Assembly (NCBI RefSeq): GCF_000720255.1
Contig: NZ_JOJE01000021.1
Coordinates: 62,001 to 126,000, forward strand
Length of the DNA: 64,000 nt
DNA from: Streptomyces griseus subsp. griseus
GTDB taxonomy: Bacteria > Actinomycetota > Actinomycetes > Streptomycetales > Streptomycetaceae
Reading direction: 5' to 3'
Part shown: positions 27,182-35,660 of the stretch, in pieces
How positions within the stretch are numbered: position 1 is the stretch's first letter
Layout of the letters: every line of letters begins with the position of its first letter
The notes under the pieces: model-generated
The model's database searches: none
Told to the model about the DNA's origin: nothing
The model's input: the letters and a program-made list of their open reading frames with translations, nothing else
Program-made: the position numbers and the translations under genes

Positions 27182-27387
27182 GCGGCCGTCGCCGGGGTCC
27201 AGTGCCGGCTCTCTGCCGCATCTACGCACGAGCCGTCGCCCCGGCCGTCTGCCGAGCCGACTCCCGAGCCCGTCGCTCCCAGCAGCCCGGCCCCTATGCC
27301 CCACGGCCCCCAGGCCTCGGCGTCCCACCCCTGTCTCCTCCCTCGCGCTCACCTCCCGCCCCGACCTCGCGAAAGGCCTGGCATCCC

Positions 27388-29049
27388 ATGCGCATCCTCG
27401 GAATCAACGCCGTCTTCCACGACCCCGCCGCCGCGCTGGTGATCGACGGGCAGACCGTCGCCGCCGCGGAGGAGGAACGGTTCTCGCGGCGCAAGCACGG
27501 GAAGCGACCGGTGCCGTTCTCCGCCTGGGAGCTGCCCGAGCAGGCCGCCGCCTGGTGCCTGAAGCGGGCGGGTCTGCGCCCGGGGGACCTCGACGCCGTC
27601 ACGTACTCCTTCGACCCCGCGCTCGCCCGGCCCGCCGAGGACATGGGCCTCGACGACCCCTGGGACGACCTGCGCACCGTCTACGCCCGTGAGGCGCCCG
27701 CCTTCCTCCAGGCCGCGCTGCCCGGACTGGACCCCGGAACGGTCCGCTTCGTCCCGCACCACATGGCCCACGCCGCGTCCGGCGCCTTCGCCGCACCGGA
27801 CGCCGGGGACTCCTCCGTGCTGGTCCTCGACGGACGCGGCGAACGCGCCTCGCACCTCGCCGCGCGCCGCGTGGGCGACCGGCTGGAGCCGCTGTACGCG
27901 CAGGAACTGCCGCACTCCCTCGGCCTCGTCTACGAGGAACTCACCGAGCACCTCGGTTTCCTGCGCTCCTCCGACGAGTTCAAGGTGATGGCGCTCGCCG
28001 CGCACGGCACCCCGCGCATGGTGTCCGAACTGCGCCGCCATGTGCGGCCCACCGGCGACGGCGGCTTCCGGGCCACCGGGGTGCCCTGGCGCGACCTCTG
28101 CCCGCCGCGCGGCCCGGAGGAGCCGTGGACCCGGGACCACGCGGACCTCGCCGCCAGCGCCCAGGCCGTACTGGAGGAGACGCTGCTCGACCTCGTGCGC
28201 TGGCTGCACGGCCGTACCCACGACCGTGTCCTCACCCTCGCCGGGGGCGTCGCCCTCAACTGCGTCGCCAACTCCCGCATAGCCCGGGAAGGGCCGTTCT
28301 CCCGGGTGTGGGTGCAGCCCGCCGCCGGTGACGCCGGCACCGCCCTCGGTGGCGCCCTGCTGGTGTCCGCCGCAGCGGGCGACGAGCCGGAGCCGATGAC
28401 CGGCGCCGACCTCGGCCGGGACTGGACCGACGCCGAGTTGGGAGCCTGGCTGAAGACCGCCGCCGTACCCTTCGAACGCCCGCCGGACATCGCCACCACG
28501 GTGGCCCGGGCCCTCGCCGACAACGGCATCGTCGCCTGGTTCCAGGGCCGCTCCGAATACGGTCCCAGGGCGCTCGGCCACCGCTCCCTCCTCGCCCACC
28601 CCGGCCACGCGGGCAACCTGGAGCGGCTCAACGACGTCAAGGGGCGCGAACAGTTCCGGCCGGTCGCGCCGATGGTGCTCGCCCACCGTGCCGCCGAGAT
28701 CTTCGACGGGCCACTGCCCAGCCCGTACATGCTCTTCGTCCACGACGTGGCACCGGCCTGGAGGGACCGGATCCCCGCCGTCGTCCACGTCGACGGCACC
28801 GCGCGCATCCAGACCGTGGACCCGGGCCGCGAACCTCTCGTCGCCCGCATGCTCGGCGAGTTCGAGCGGCTCACCGGGCTTCCCGTGGTCGTCAACACCA
28901 GCCTCAACACGGCGGGGCGGCCGATGGTCGACGACCCGCGCGACGCCCTGGAGTGCTTCGGCTCCTCGCCCGTCGACCTGCTGGCCATCGGTCCGTACGC
29001 GATCCGCCGCGGGGACGTGTTCCGCGCCGACGACGGCGGGAGCCTGTGA
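27388..29049 (+). CDS. Carbamoyltransferase, NodU/TobZ family
   Basis: The 553-residue product starts MRILGINAVFHDPAAALV. It has the Kae1-like N-terminal domain with metal histidines in VPHHMAHAASGAF, which makes carbamoyl-adenylate. The C-terminal YrdC-like transfer domain includes GRSEYGPRALGHRSLLA. These enzymes carbamoylate sugar hydroxyls in antibiotics, Nod factors and surface glycans. The ATG at 27388 with GAAAGG upstream was chosen because upstream in-frame sequence is non-family. It is 206 bases after the epimerase and overlaps the glycosyltransferase by one base (TGATG). Confidence 0.93.
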   Translation: MRILGINAVFHDPAAALVIDGQTVAAAEEERFSRRKHGKRPVPFSAWELPEQAAAWCLKRAGLRPGDLDAVTYSFDPALARPAEDMGLDDPWDDLRTVYAREAPAFLQAALPGLDPGTVRFVPHHMAHAASGAFAAPDAGDSSVLVLDGRGERASHLAARRVGDRLEPLYAQELPHSLGLVYEELTEHLGFLRSSDEFKVMALAAHGTPRMVSELRRHVRPTGDGGFRATGVPWRDLCPPRGPEEPWTRDHADLAASAQAVLEETLLDLVRWLHGRTHDRVLTLAGGVALNCVANSRIAREGPFSRVWVQPAAGDAGTALGGALLVSAAAGDEPEPMTGADLGRDWTDAELGAWLKTAAVPFERPPDIATTVARALADNGIVAWFQGRSEYGPRALGHRSLLAHPGHAGNLERLNDVKGREQFRPVAPMVLAHRAAEIFDGPLPSPYMLFVHDVAPAWRDRIPAVVHVDGTARIQTVDPGREPLVARMLGEFERLTGLPVVVNTSLNTAGRPMVDDPRDALECFGSSPVDLLAIGPYAIRRGDVFRADDGGSL

Positions 29050-30116
29050 TGTCCCCGCACCGGGGCGGCGCCTGGTACGCCGTGGTGATACCGACGCTGG
29101 GGCGGCCCAGTCTCGCCATCTGCCTGCGTGCCCTCGCCGAGTCGAGCGGGCCGGGTCCGGTACGGGTCGTCCTCGTCGACGACCGCCGCCAGTCCAGGGG
29201 AGCGCCCCTGGCCGCCGCCGTCCCCCGGGCCCTGCGCTCCCGCACCACCGTCGTGCACGGCGGCGGCCGCGGACCCGCCGCCGCACGCAACGCCGGCTGG
29301 CGGGCAGCCGGACACGTGCCCTGGATCGTCTTCCTCGACGACGACGTCGTCCCCGGCCCCACCTGGGCCGACGACCTCGCCCTCGACCTCGCGGAGGTCA
29401 CGGACGACACCGCCGGCAGCACCGCCCGGATCGTGGTCCCGCTGCCTGCGGACCGGTGCCCGACCGACTGGGAACGCAACACCGCCGGACTCGCCACCGC
29501 CCGCTGGATCACCGCCGACATGGCCTACCGGCGGGAGGCGCTCGAGGCCGTCGGAGGGTTCGACGAACGCTTCCGCCGGGCCTTCCGGGAGGACGCCGAC
29601 CTCGCGCTGCGCGTTCTCGACGCCGGCTGGACCCTGACCGAGGGCGGCCGCACCACGACCCACCCCGTGCGCCCGGCCGACCGCTGGATCTCCGTACGCC
29701 TGCAGGCGGGCAACGCCGACGACGTGCTGATGACCCGGCTGCACGGCCGTGACTGGTGGCACCGGGCGGACGCGACACGGGGGCGCCTGCCCGGCCACCT
29801 CGCCGTCACGACGGCCGGGGCGGCCGCTCTCGCCTGCGCCGTGCTCCGCAGGCCCGGCGCCGCCGCGGCCTGCGCGGCGACCTGGCTCGCCGGAACCGCC
29901 GAATTCGCCCTGGCCCGCGTCCGGCCGGGACCACGGACCCGCGACGAGATCGTCACCATGATCCTCACCAGCGCCCTCGTCCCGCCGGCCGCGACCTGGC
30001 ACTGGCTGCGCGGCCTGCTCACCCACCCGCTCCACCCACCCCGCCCTATCGGCGACGGCCACCGCACCCACCCACGGGACGAGAGCGAGCGGACGACACG
30101 GGGAGCGGCCGTATGA
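29049..30116 (+). CDS. Family 2 glycosyltransferase
   Basis: This 355-residue GT-A fold enzyme contains VVIPTLGRPSLAICLRALAE and VVLVDDRR (nucleotide binding), the DxD-like FLDDDVVPGP that binds the metal and nucleotide sugar, and GGFDERFRRAFREDADLALR (the catalytic ED region). Hydrophobic segments near 255-275 and 310-330 (AVTTAGAAALACAVL; ILTSALVPPAATWHWL) could anchor it to the membrane. The ATG overlaps the carbamoyltransferase stop. It transfers a sugar to an unknown acceptor. Confidence 0.9.
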   Translation: MSPHRGGAWYAVVIPTLGRPSLAICLRALAESSGPGPVRVVLVDDRRQSRGAPLAAAVPRALRSRTTVVHGGGRGPAAARNAGWRAAGHVPWIVFLDDDVVPGPTWADDLALDLAEVTDDTAGSTARIVVPLPADRCPTDWERNTAGLATARWITADMAYRREALEAVGGFDERFRRAFREDADLALRVLDAGWTLTEGGRTTTHPVRPADRWISVRLQAGNADDVLMTRLHGRDWWHRADATRGRLPGHLAVTTAGAAALACAVLRRPGAAAACAATWLAGTAEFALARVRPGPRTRDEIVTMILTSALVPPAATWHWLRGLLTHPLHPPRPIGDGHRTHPRDESERTTRGAAV

Positions 30117-30180
30117 AGAACCGACATCTGCAAGGACCCCACGATCACGAACGTGTCCGCGTGACCACGGAGGCCGGCTC

Positions 30181-31443
30181 ATGATCTCGTCCATCGGCTC
30201 CCTCCCGACCGGCCCGGCCGCTCCCGGCGTCCTCGAGATCGCGCTGGTCTCCGAGCACGCCAGCCCGCTCGCCGCGCTCGGCGAGGTCGACGCAGGAGGG
30301 CAGAACGTCCACGTCGCCTGCCTCGCGGGCGCGCTCGCCGACCGGGGCCACCGCGTGACCGTCTACACCCGCCGCGACACACCCGATCTGCCCGACCGGG
30401 TGCCGCTGCGCGAGGGCGTCCAGGTGCACCATGTGCCCGCGGGACCGCCCGAGCAGCTGCCCAAGGACGAACTCCCGCCCCACATGCCGGAGTTCGGCCG
30501 CTACCTGGCCCGTATCTGGCGGACCAGACCTCCCGACCTGGTGCACTCGCACTTCTGGATGTCGGGCCTCGCCGCGCTGCGCGCCGCCCGTGAGACCGGG
30601 CTGCCGCTGGTGCACACGTACCACGCGCTCGGCACGGTGAAGCGACGGCACCAGCAGCTCGCCGACACCAGCCCGCCCCAGCGCATCGCCTGCGAGACCG
30701 AGGTCGGCCTGGGCTGCGACCGGATCGTCGCCACCTGCCGGGACGAGGTCGCCGAACTGACCCGGATGGGCATCCCCACCGAGAAGGTGACCGTCGTACC
30801 GTGCGGAGTCGACACCGACCGCTTCACCCCGCGCGGCCCCGTGGCACCGCGCGGCACCCACCCCTACCGGCTGCTCCAGTGCGGCCGCCTGGTCCCGCGC
30901 AAGGGCGGGGCGGTCTCCGTCGCCGCGCTCACCCTGCTGCCCGGGGCCGAACTCGTCGTGGTCGGCGGCCCCCGGCCGCACCTCCTCGACGACGATCCCG
31001 AGGTACGACGGCTGCGCGCCCTCGCCCACGAGGCCGGCGTCGCCCACCGCGTCCACTTCACGGGCGGTCTCCCCAGCGACCGGATACCGGCGCTGCTGCG
31101 CTCCGCCGACGTCGTCGTGTGCCCCGCCGACTACGAACCCTTCGGCATCGTCCCGCTGGAGGCCATGGCCTGCGGCAGACCGGTCGTCGCCAGTGCCGTC
31201 GGCGGCCAGCTGGACACCGTCGCCGACCCCGGCACCGGACGCCTGGTGCCGCCGCGCGACCCCGAGGCGCTCGCCCGCGCGGTCGGTGACCTCCTCGCAG
31301 ACCCGGCGGCCCGCGAGGCCTGCGGGGTGGCCGGCCGCCGCCGGGTCCTCAGCCGCTACGGCTGGGCACAGGTGGCGGCGGCCACCGAGACGGCGTACTG
31401 CGAGGTCCTGGACGAGGAGGAGGCGGCAACAGGAGCGGGGTGA
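30181..31443 (+). CDS. Family 4 glycosyltransferase (GT-B fold)
   Basis: The 420-residue protein resembles the MshA/sucrose-phosphate-synthase group. The N-terminal GEVDAGGQNVHVACLAGALA forms the acceptor side, VHSHFWMSGLAAL follows, and the C-terminal nucleotide-sugar site is LQCGRLVPRKGG and ADYEPFGIVPLEAMACGRPV with the E(x7)E retaining motif. The ATG at 30181 follows GGAGG. It is 64 bases downstream of the GT2 gene. The donor may be the heptose nucleotide made by the next genes, but that is inference from position. Confidence 0.91.
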   Translation: MISSIGSLPTGPAAPGVLEIALVSEHASPLAALGEVDAGGQNVHVACLAGALADRGHRVTVYTRRDTPDLPDRVPLREGVQVHHVPAGPPEQLPKDELPPHMPEFGRYLARIWRTRPPDLVHSHFWMSGLAALRAARETGLPLVHTYHALGTVKRRHQQLADTSPPQRIACETEVGLGCDRIVATCRDEVAELTRMGIPTEKVTVVPCGVDTDRFTPRGPVAPRGTHPYRLLQCGRLVPRKGGAVSVAALTLLPGAELVVVGGPRPHLLDDDPEVRRLRALAHEAGVAHRVHFTGGLPSDRIPALLRSADVVVCPADYEPFGIVPLEAMACGRPVVASAVGGQLDTVADPGTGRLVPPRDPEALARAVGDLLADPAAREACGVAGRRRVLSRYGWAQVAAATETAYCEVLDEEEAATGAG

Positions 31444-31531
31444 CGCATCCCGATGACCCGATCCGGTTCGCTCGACTTCCCGAAGGAGGTGCGGGCCCCG
31501 CCGTCCCGACGAGGCGGTACTCCCGACGACC

Positions 31532-32161
31532 ATGACCGAACACCCTGCGCTCGAAGCCGCACACCTGCACTGCCGGTCCCTGGAACAGGCCCTCGGCCGG
31601 TTCCGCCGGTCGGGCCTCGGCCGGATCACCGAATGGGGCGCACACCTCGCCACCGTCCTCACCGGCGGCGGCCGGCTGCTGGCCGCGGGGAACGGCGGCA
31701 GCGCAGCCCAGGCCCAGCACCTCACCGCCGAACTCGTCGGGCGCTACCGCCGTGAGCGGCCCGCCTACGCCGCCATCGCCCTGCACGCCGAGACCTCCAG
31801 CGTGACCGCCATCGGCAACGACTACGGCTTCGACCACGTGTACGCCCGCCAGGTCACCGCCCACGGCCGCGCCGGAGACGTCCTCGTCCTGCTGTCCACC
31901 TCCGGCCGCAGCTCCAACCTGATCGCGGCGGCCGTGACGGCCCGCTCGGCCGGACTGCGGGTGTGGGCGCTCACCGGACGGGGGCCCAACCCGCTCGTCG
32001 ACGCCGCCCACGAGTCGCTGTGCATCGACGCGGACAGTACGGCGACCGTGCAGGAGGCCCACCTCGTCGCCGTCCACCTGCTGTGCGAGGCCTTCGACAC
32101 GTCCGTGACGACGCCCGTCGCGCGCCGCGGCACCGCCGCATCGCCCGGGAGGGCGTCATGA
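31532..32161 (+). CDS. gmhA: SIS-domain phosphoheptose isomerase (GmhA-like)
   Basis: The 209-residue SIS protein has AAGNGGSAAQAQHLTAELVG, which matches the sedoheptulose-7-phosphate isomerase signature, then LSTSGRSSNLIAAA and STATVQEAHLVAVHLLCEAF, which carries the family active-site Glu and His. It converts sedoheptulose 7-phosphate to heptose 7-phosphate. The adjacent HldE homologue supports this over DiaA-type relatives. It is coupled to that gene by ATGA. Confidence 0.85.
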   Translation: MTEHPALEAAHLHCRSLEQALGRFRRSGLGRITEWGAHLATVLTGGGRLLAAGNGGSAAQAQHLTAELVGRYRRERPAYAAIALHAETSSVTAIGNDYGFDHVYARQVTAHGRAGDVLVLLSTSGRSSNLIAAAVTARSAGLRVWALTGRGPNPLVDAAHESLCIDADSTATVQEAHLVAVHLLCEAFDTSVTTPVARRGTAASPGRAS

Positions 32162-33561
32162 CCGGCCCCAAGCCGCTCGCGGTCGTCGGGGACGTCCTGC
32201 TCGACGAGGACATCGAGGGCGTCGCCACCCGGCTGGCGCCCGACGCCCCGGCCCCCGTCGTCGACGTCACGAGCAACCGGCGCCACCCCGGCGGAGCCGG
32301 ACTCGCGGCCGCCCTCGCGGCCCGCGGCGGCCGTGAGGTGGTCCTGGTGACCGCACTCGGCGACGACCCGGCCAGCGAAGCCGTACGGCGTGACCTCCAA
32401 GGCAGGGTGCGCCTGCTGGAGATACCGCTCAACGGAACCCTGCCGGTGAAGACCCGGGTACTGGCGGGCGGCCGCCCGGTGGTCCGTATCGACCGGGGCG
32501 GTGGCACACCCGGCGAACCCGACGACGCCGTACGGGAGGCGCTCGAAGGGGCCCGAGCCGTCCTGGTCGCCGACTACGGCCGGCACACCGCCGAGGCGGT
32601 ACGTCCGCACCTGGAGGCCGTGGTCCGCCGTACGCCCCTGATCTGGGACCCGCATCCCCAGGGCGACCCGCCGGTGTCGGGAGCGCGGCTCGTCACCCCG
32701 AACGCGGCCGAGGCGCGCGCCCTGTGCCGGGGCGACGGCACCTCCCTCGGTGCGTACGCCGAACGCGGTGCCGAGCTCGCGGAACGCTGGCGCGCGGCGG
32801 GCGTCGCCATCACGCTCGGCGACCGCGGCGTCCTGCTGACCAGGCCGGGCGCCGCCACACCGATGCTCGTGCCCAGCCCCTACCAGGCCACCGGGGACCC
32901 CTGCGGCGCGGGCGACTGCTTCGCCGCCACGACGGCGGCGGCGCTGGCGGACGGCCTCCTGCCGGAGGAGGCGCTGCAGCGGGCCGTCGCCGAGGCCGCC
33001 GCGTTCGTCGCGACGGGCGGAGCGGGGAACGAGGACCTGTGGCGCACCGAGGCACCGCCGCGTCCGGCGGACGCCCCCGGCACCGACCCGTTCGAGCTCG
33101 CCGAGGCCGTACGCGCCCGGGGCGGCACCGTGGTGGCCACCGGCGGCTGCTTCGACCTCGTCCACGCCGGCCACGTCGGCCTTCTCGACAGCGCCCGGCG
33201 CATCGGCGACTGCCTCATCGTCTGCCTCAACTCCGACGCCTCCGTCGCCCGCCGCAAGGGCCCCGGCCGCCCCCTCAACCCGGTCACCGACCGCGCCCGT
33301 GTGCTCGCCGCCCTCGGCAGCGTCGACGCCGTCGCGGTCTTCGACGAGGACACCCCGGAAGCCGTCCTGACCCGCCTGCGCCCGGACGTCTGGGTCAAGG
33401 GCGGCGACTACTCCGTCCAGGACCTCCCCGAAGCAGCCGTACTGCGCACCTGGCACGGCCAGGCCGTGGTCCTGCCCTACCTCGACGGCCACTCCACGAC
33501 CCTCCTCACCCACCGCGCGGCGAGGGCGGCGACGGGGGGAGCGCGGGCGGGTGCGGGGTGA
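32158..33561 (+). CDS. hldE: Bifunctional heptose-7-phosphate kinase / heptose-1-phosphate nucleotidyltransferase (HldE-like)
   Basis: The 467-residue protein has an N-terminal PfkB-type kinase domain (about 1-315). NRRHPGGAGLAAALAARGG binds the sugar, and DPCGAGDCFAATTAA carries the catalytic aspartate. The C-terminal nucleotidyltransferase domain (about 330-455) has GGCFDLVHAGHVGLL with the HxGH motif and VWVKGGDYSVQDLPE. This fused arrangement is that of HldE/RfaE, which phosphorylates heptose 7-phosphate at C1 and activates it to the ADP- or other NDP-sugar. The phosphatase GmhB, needed between the two steps, is not in the window. Confidence 0.92.
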   Translation: MTGPKPLAVVGDVLLDEDIEGVATRLAPDAPAPVVDVTSNRRHPGGAGLAAALAARGGREVVLVTALGDDPASEAVRRDLQGRVRLLEIPLNGTLPVKTRVLAGGRPVVRIDRGGGTPGEPDDAVREALEGARAVLVADYGRHTAEAVRPHLEAVVRRTPLIWDPHPQGDPPVSGARLVTPNAAEARALCRGDGTSLGAYAERGAELAERWRAAGVAITLGDRGVLLTRPGAATPMLVPSPYQATGDPCGAGDCFAATTAAALADGLLPEEALQRAVAEAAAFVATGGAGNEDLWRTEAPPRPADAPGTDPFELAEAVRARGGTVVATGGCFDLVHAGHVGLLDSARRIGDCLIVCLNSDASVARRKGPGRPLNPVTDRARVLAALGSVDAVAVFDEDTPEAVLTRLRPDVWVKGGDYSVQDLPEAAVLRTWHGQAVVLPYLDGHSTTLLTHRAARAATGGARAGAG

Positions 33562-33586
33562 GGAGGCCGACCTCGCCGCAGCCCGC
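33543..33586. terminator. Imperfect hairpin between hldE and the convergent MFS gene
   Basis: Outer arms GCGGGC (33543) and GCCCGC (ending 33586) and inner arms TGCGGGGTGAGG and CCTCGCCGCA surround AGGCCGA, spanning both convergent stops. No T-run is present. Confidence 0.5.
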
Positions 33587-34938
33587 TACGCCGCCGCTCC
33601 CAGAGCCTCCCGTTCCGTCACATCGCCCTCGGGAGGCCGGATGCTCACGGGCGCGGCGACGCGGCGTTCACGGAGGAGGAAGCCCGCCGCGATGGAACCC
33701 GCGATGATCAGCCCGCCGGCGACGAGCGCGCCACGGGCACCGACGAGTTCCATGAGGAGACCCAGGGCGGGAGGCCCGCCGAGGCTCCACACCGTGCCGA
33801 CGCTGCCCCAGACTCCCAGCACCCGACCCCGCAGATGCGGCGGCGGATCGGTCTGGAGGACCGCCGTCCCGGCGGTGTCGGAGACGGACTCGACCACCGC
33901 CATCGGCAGCACCAGCACCATCAGCACGGCCAACGAAGGCGACAGACCCGCCACCACCTGGAGCAACGCCCCCGCGGCCGCCAGCACCCCCACCAGCCGC
34001 ACCGACGGCCGGCGCAGCCGCGCCCCCAGCACCGCGCCCAGGATCCCGCCGACGGCGAGAACCGTGGAGACGGTCCCGAACGACCCGGCGCCCCCGGCCA
34101 GCGGCCCCGTGACCAGCACAGCGAGCGTCAGCCCGTAGTTACGCCCGAAGACCGCGCTGATCCCGGTCACACCGGCGAGCGCGACCAGCCGCGGCCGCCG
34201 TACGAAGAAGGCCACTCCCTGCCGTACGGTCATCCCGTCGCCCGGCCCGCTCTCGCGTCCCGCCGCCTGTGAGGACGGGGGGACGTCGCTCTCGGACGCC
34301 CCCGGCGCCGCCCGCAGGAACGGGATCACCGAGGCCACGAACAGGAACGACAGCCCGTTTCCGAAGTAGGCCGCCGAGGTCCCCAGGAACCCCGCGGCCA
34401 CCCCCGCCAGCGCGGTACCGGCCAGCCGCCCCGCACTGTGCACCAGCGCGCCCACCCCGATCGCGGAGGGAACGTCCGCGGCCGGCACGAGATCGTTGCC
34501 CAGCAACGCACACGCCGGCCCGTCGACGGTGGCGATCGTGCCGGTCACGGCCGCCAGCACCATCAGCGTGGTCATGTCGAGCCGGTCCACCGCCACCAGC
34601 ACCGCGGTCACGAACGCGATCGCACCGAGCAGCGCCTGACTGACCGCGGCGGTCACCTTGCGCGGCCAGCGGTCGACCGCCGCACCGCCCAGCACGCTCA
34701 CGAGCAGCGCGGGCGCCGCCTGCACCGAAATGGACAGGCCGGTCACCGCGGCGGACCCGGTGATCTGCAGGACCAGCAGGTTCTGCACCGTGAGCTGCAT
34801 CCACGTACCGGCGTTCGACACGAGGTTCGCCACGGACCACCAGCGCATGCTGCGGTAGCGCAGCGAACGCCATGGCGAGCGGGAGGCGCCCCGGGCGGGC
34901 GCGGAGGCGGGCAGGGCGGGAGCAGGAGAGGAAGTCAC
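33586..34938 (-). CDS. MFS transporter (MFS_3/Bcr-like 12-helix exporter)
   Basis: The 450-residue integral membrane protein begins with a basic cytoplasmic stretch (SPWRSLRYRSMRWWSVANLV). LGGAAVDRWPRKVTAAVSQA is the loop 2-3 motif A equivalent and about 12 hydrophobic segments are present. It is most like the enterobactin-exporter/MFS_3 group; the cargo is unknown. The start is GTG at 34938, with no strong ribosome site, so a short N-terminal revision is possible. It converges with the heptose operon. Confidence 0.88.
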   Translation of the reverse strand: MTSSPAPALPASAPARGASRSPWRSLRYRSMRWWSVANLVSNAGTWMQLTVQNLLVLQITGSAAVTGLSISVQAAPALLVSVLGGAAVDRWPRKVTAAVSQALLGAIAFVTAVLVAVDRLDMTTLMVLAAVTGTIATVDGPACALLGNDLVPAADVPSAIGVGALVHSAGRLAGTALAGVAAGFLGTSAAYFGNGLSFLFVASVIPFLRAAPGASESDVPPSSQAAGRESGPGDGMTVRQGVAFFVRRPRLVALAGVTGISAVFGRNYGLTLAVLVTGPLAGGAGSFGTVSTVLAVGGILGAVLGARLRRPSVRLVGVLAAAGALLQVVAGLSPSLAVLMVLVLPMAVVESVSDTAGTAVLQTDPPPHLRGRVLGVWGSVGTVWSLGGPPALGLLMELVGARGALVAGGLIIAGSIAAGFLLRERRVAAPVSIRPPEGDVTEREALGAAA

Positions 34939-35271
34939 AGAGCGTTACTCGGAGAGGAGTCGGAGGACGCAGTCGGCGGAGTCTGTCGTCGGAGTCCGGC
35001 AGCGCTGTGCGGCCACTCCACCAGCCGTGATACGGCGCGCCCCATCGTGGCAGAACGGACCCCGAGCCGACGCCCCAGCGGCCTCGTAGGGCCGTCGCAC
35101 CGGCATCAAAGTCCCACCCCCGCAATGGATTTGCGATGGCAAGTGGGGTTGATCACAGGGGCCCACACCAACTGCCTTGACTACAGTGCGTGATGGTTCA
35201 ACGCGCGGTCGTTCCGACTCCCGTTTACGTTGGGCGGGCAAGCGACTCACCCAACCCCCCAAGGAGGAGTC
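34939..35271. other. Intergenic region, no gene seen
   Basis: These 333 bases separate the divergent MFS and CsbD genes. No reading frame has convincing codon usage. Short GGAGTCGG/GGCGGAGTC-like repeats occur at 34955-35000. A TTGACT at 35176-35181 could be a -35 box, but I see no good -10 partner. Confidence 0.4.
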
Positions 35272-35463
35272 ATGGCCCGCAAGGGTGGCACGGACAAGAT
35301 GAAGGGCAAGGCCAAGGAGATGGTCGGCAAGGTGACCGGCGACCGCGAGAAGCAGGCCGAGGGCCGGCTCGACCAGGCGCGCGGCGAAGCCAAGAACATC
35401 CGCGGAAAGGCCGAGGAGCACGCCCGGGAGACGGCCCGCTCCACGAAGCGCGACCGCACCTGA
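35272..35463 (+). CDS. CsbD-like small stress protein
   Basis: The 63-residue hydrophilic, highly charged protein has the CsbD pattern: TDKMKGKAKEMVGKVTGDRE and then QAEGRLDQARGEAKNIRGKAEE, a predicted long helix pair. CsbD was described in Bacillus as a SigB-dependent general stress protein; its biochemical role is unknown. ATG at 35272 directly follows AAGGAGGAG. Just downstream, the GH15 and sigma-factor genes carry SigB-type promoter sequences, so a stress setting is consistent. Confidence 0.9.
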   Translation: MARKGGTDKMKGKAKEMVGKVTGDREKQAEGRLDQARGEAKNIRGKAEEHARETARSTKRDRT

Positions 35464-35583
35464 CCCAGGGCGCCCAGCGGACCGCCGGGCGGCGAGACGA
35501 GCCGGGGGACCACCCGGCACCGCTCCCGCGTCCGGCGGTTCCCGCTGTCCAGGCGTGACCGTAGAAGCGTCTCCCTCGCCCCT

Positions 35584-35608
35584 GTTGTCCTCCGCGATCT
35601 CCGGGTAC
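35584..35608 (+). promoter_or_regulatory. Candidate SigB-type promoter for the GH15 gene
   Basis: GTTG at 35584-35587 and GGGTAC at 35603-35608 are separated by 15 bases. Streptomyces SigB-family promoters have a -10 of GGGTAC/T with a GTT-type -35 at this spacing. The -10 lies 52 bases before the GH15 start. Confidence 0.5.
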
Positions 35609-35660
35609 CCGTAGCTCCCCAAGGCCCAGTGCGCCGCACCCGGAGGGAAGGCCGACAGCC

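Noticed and set aside
35093..35271. Strong promoter for csbD
   Set aside because: TTGACT at 35176 and GTTT near 35223 are present, but neither has a convincing -10 partner at normal spacing.
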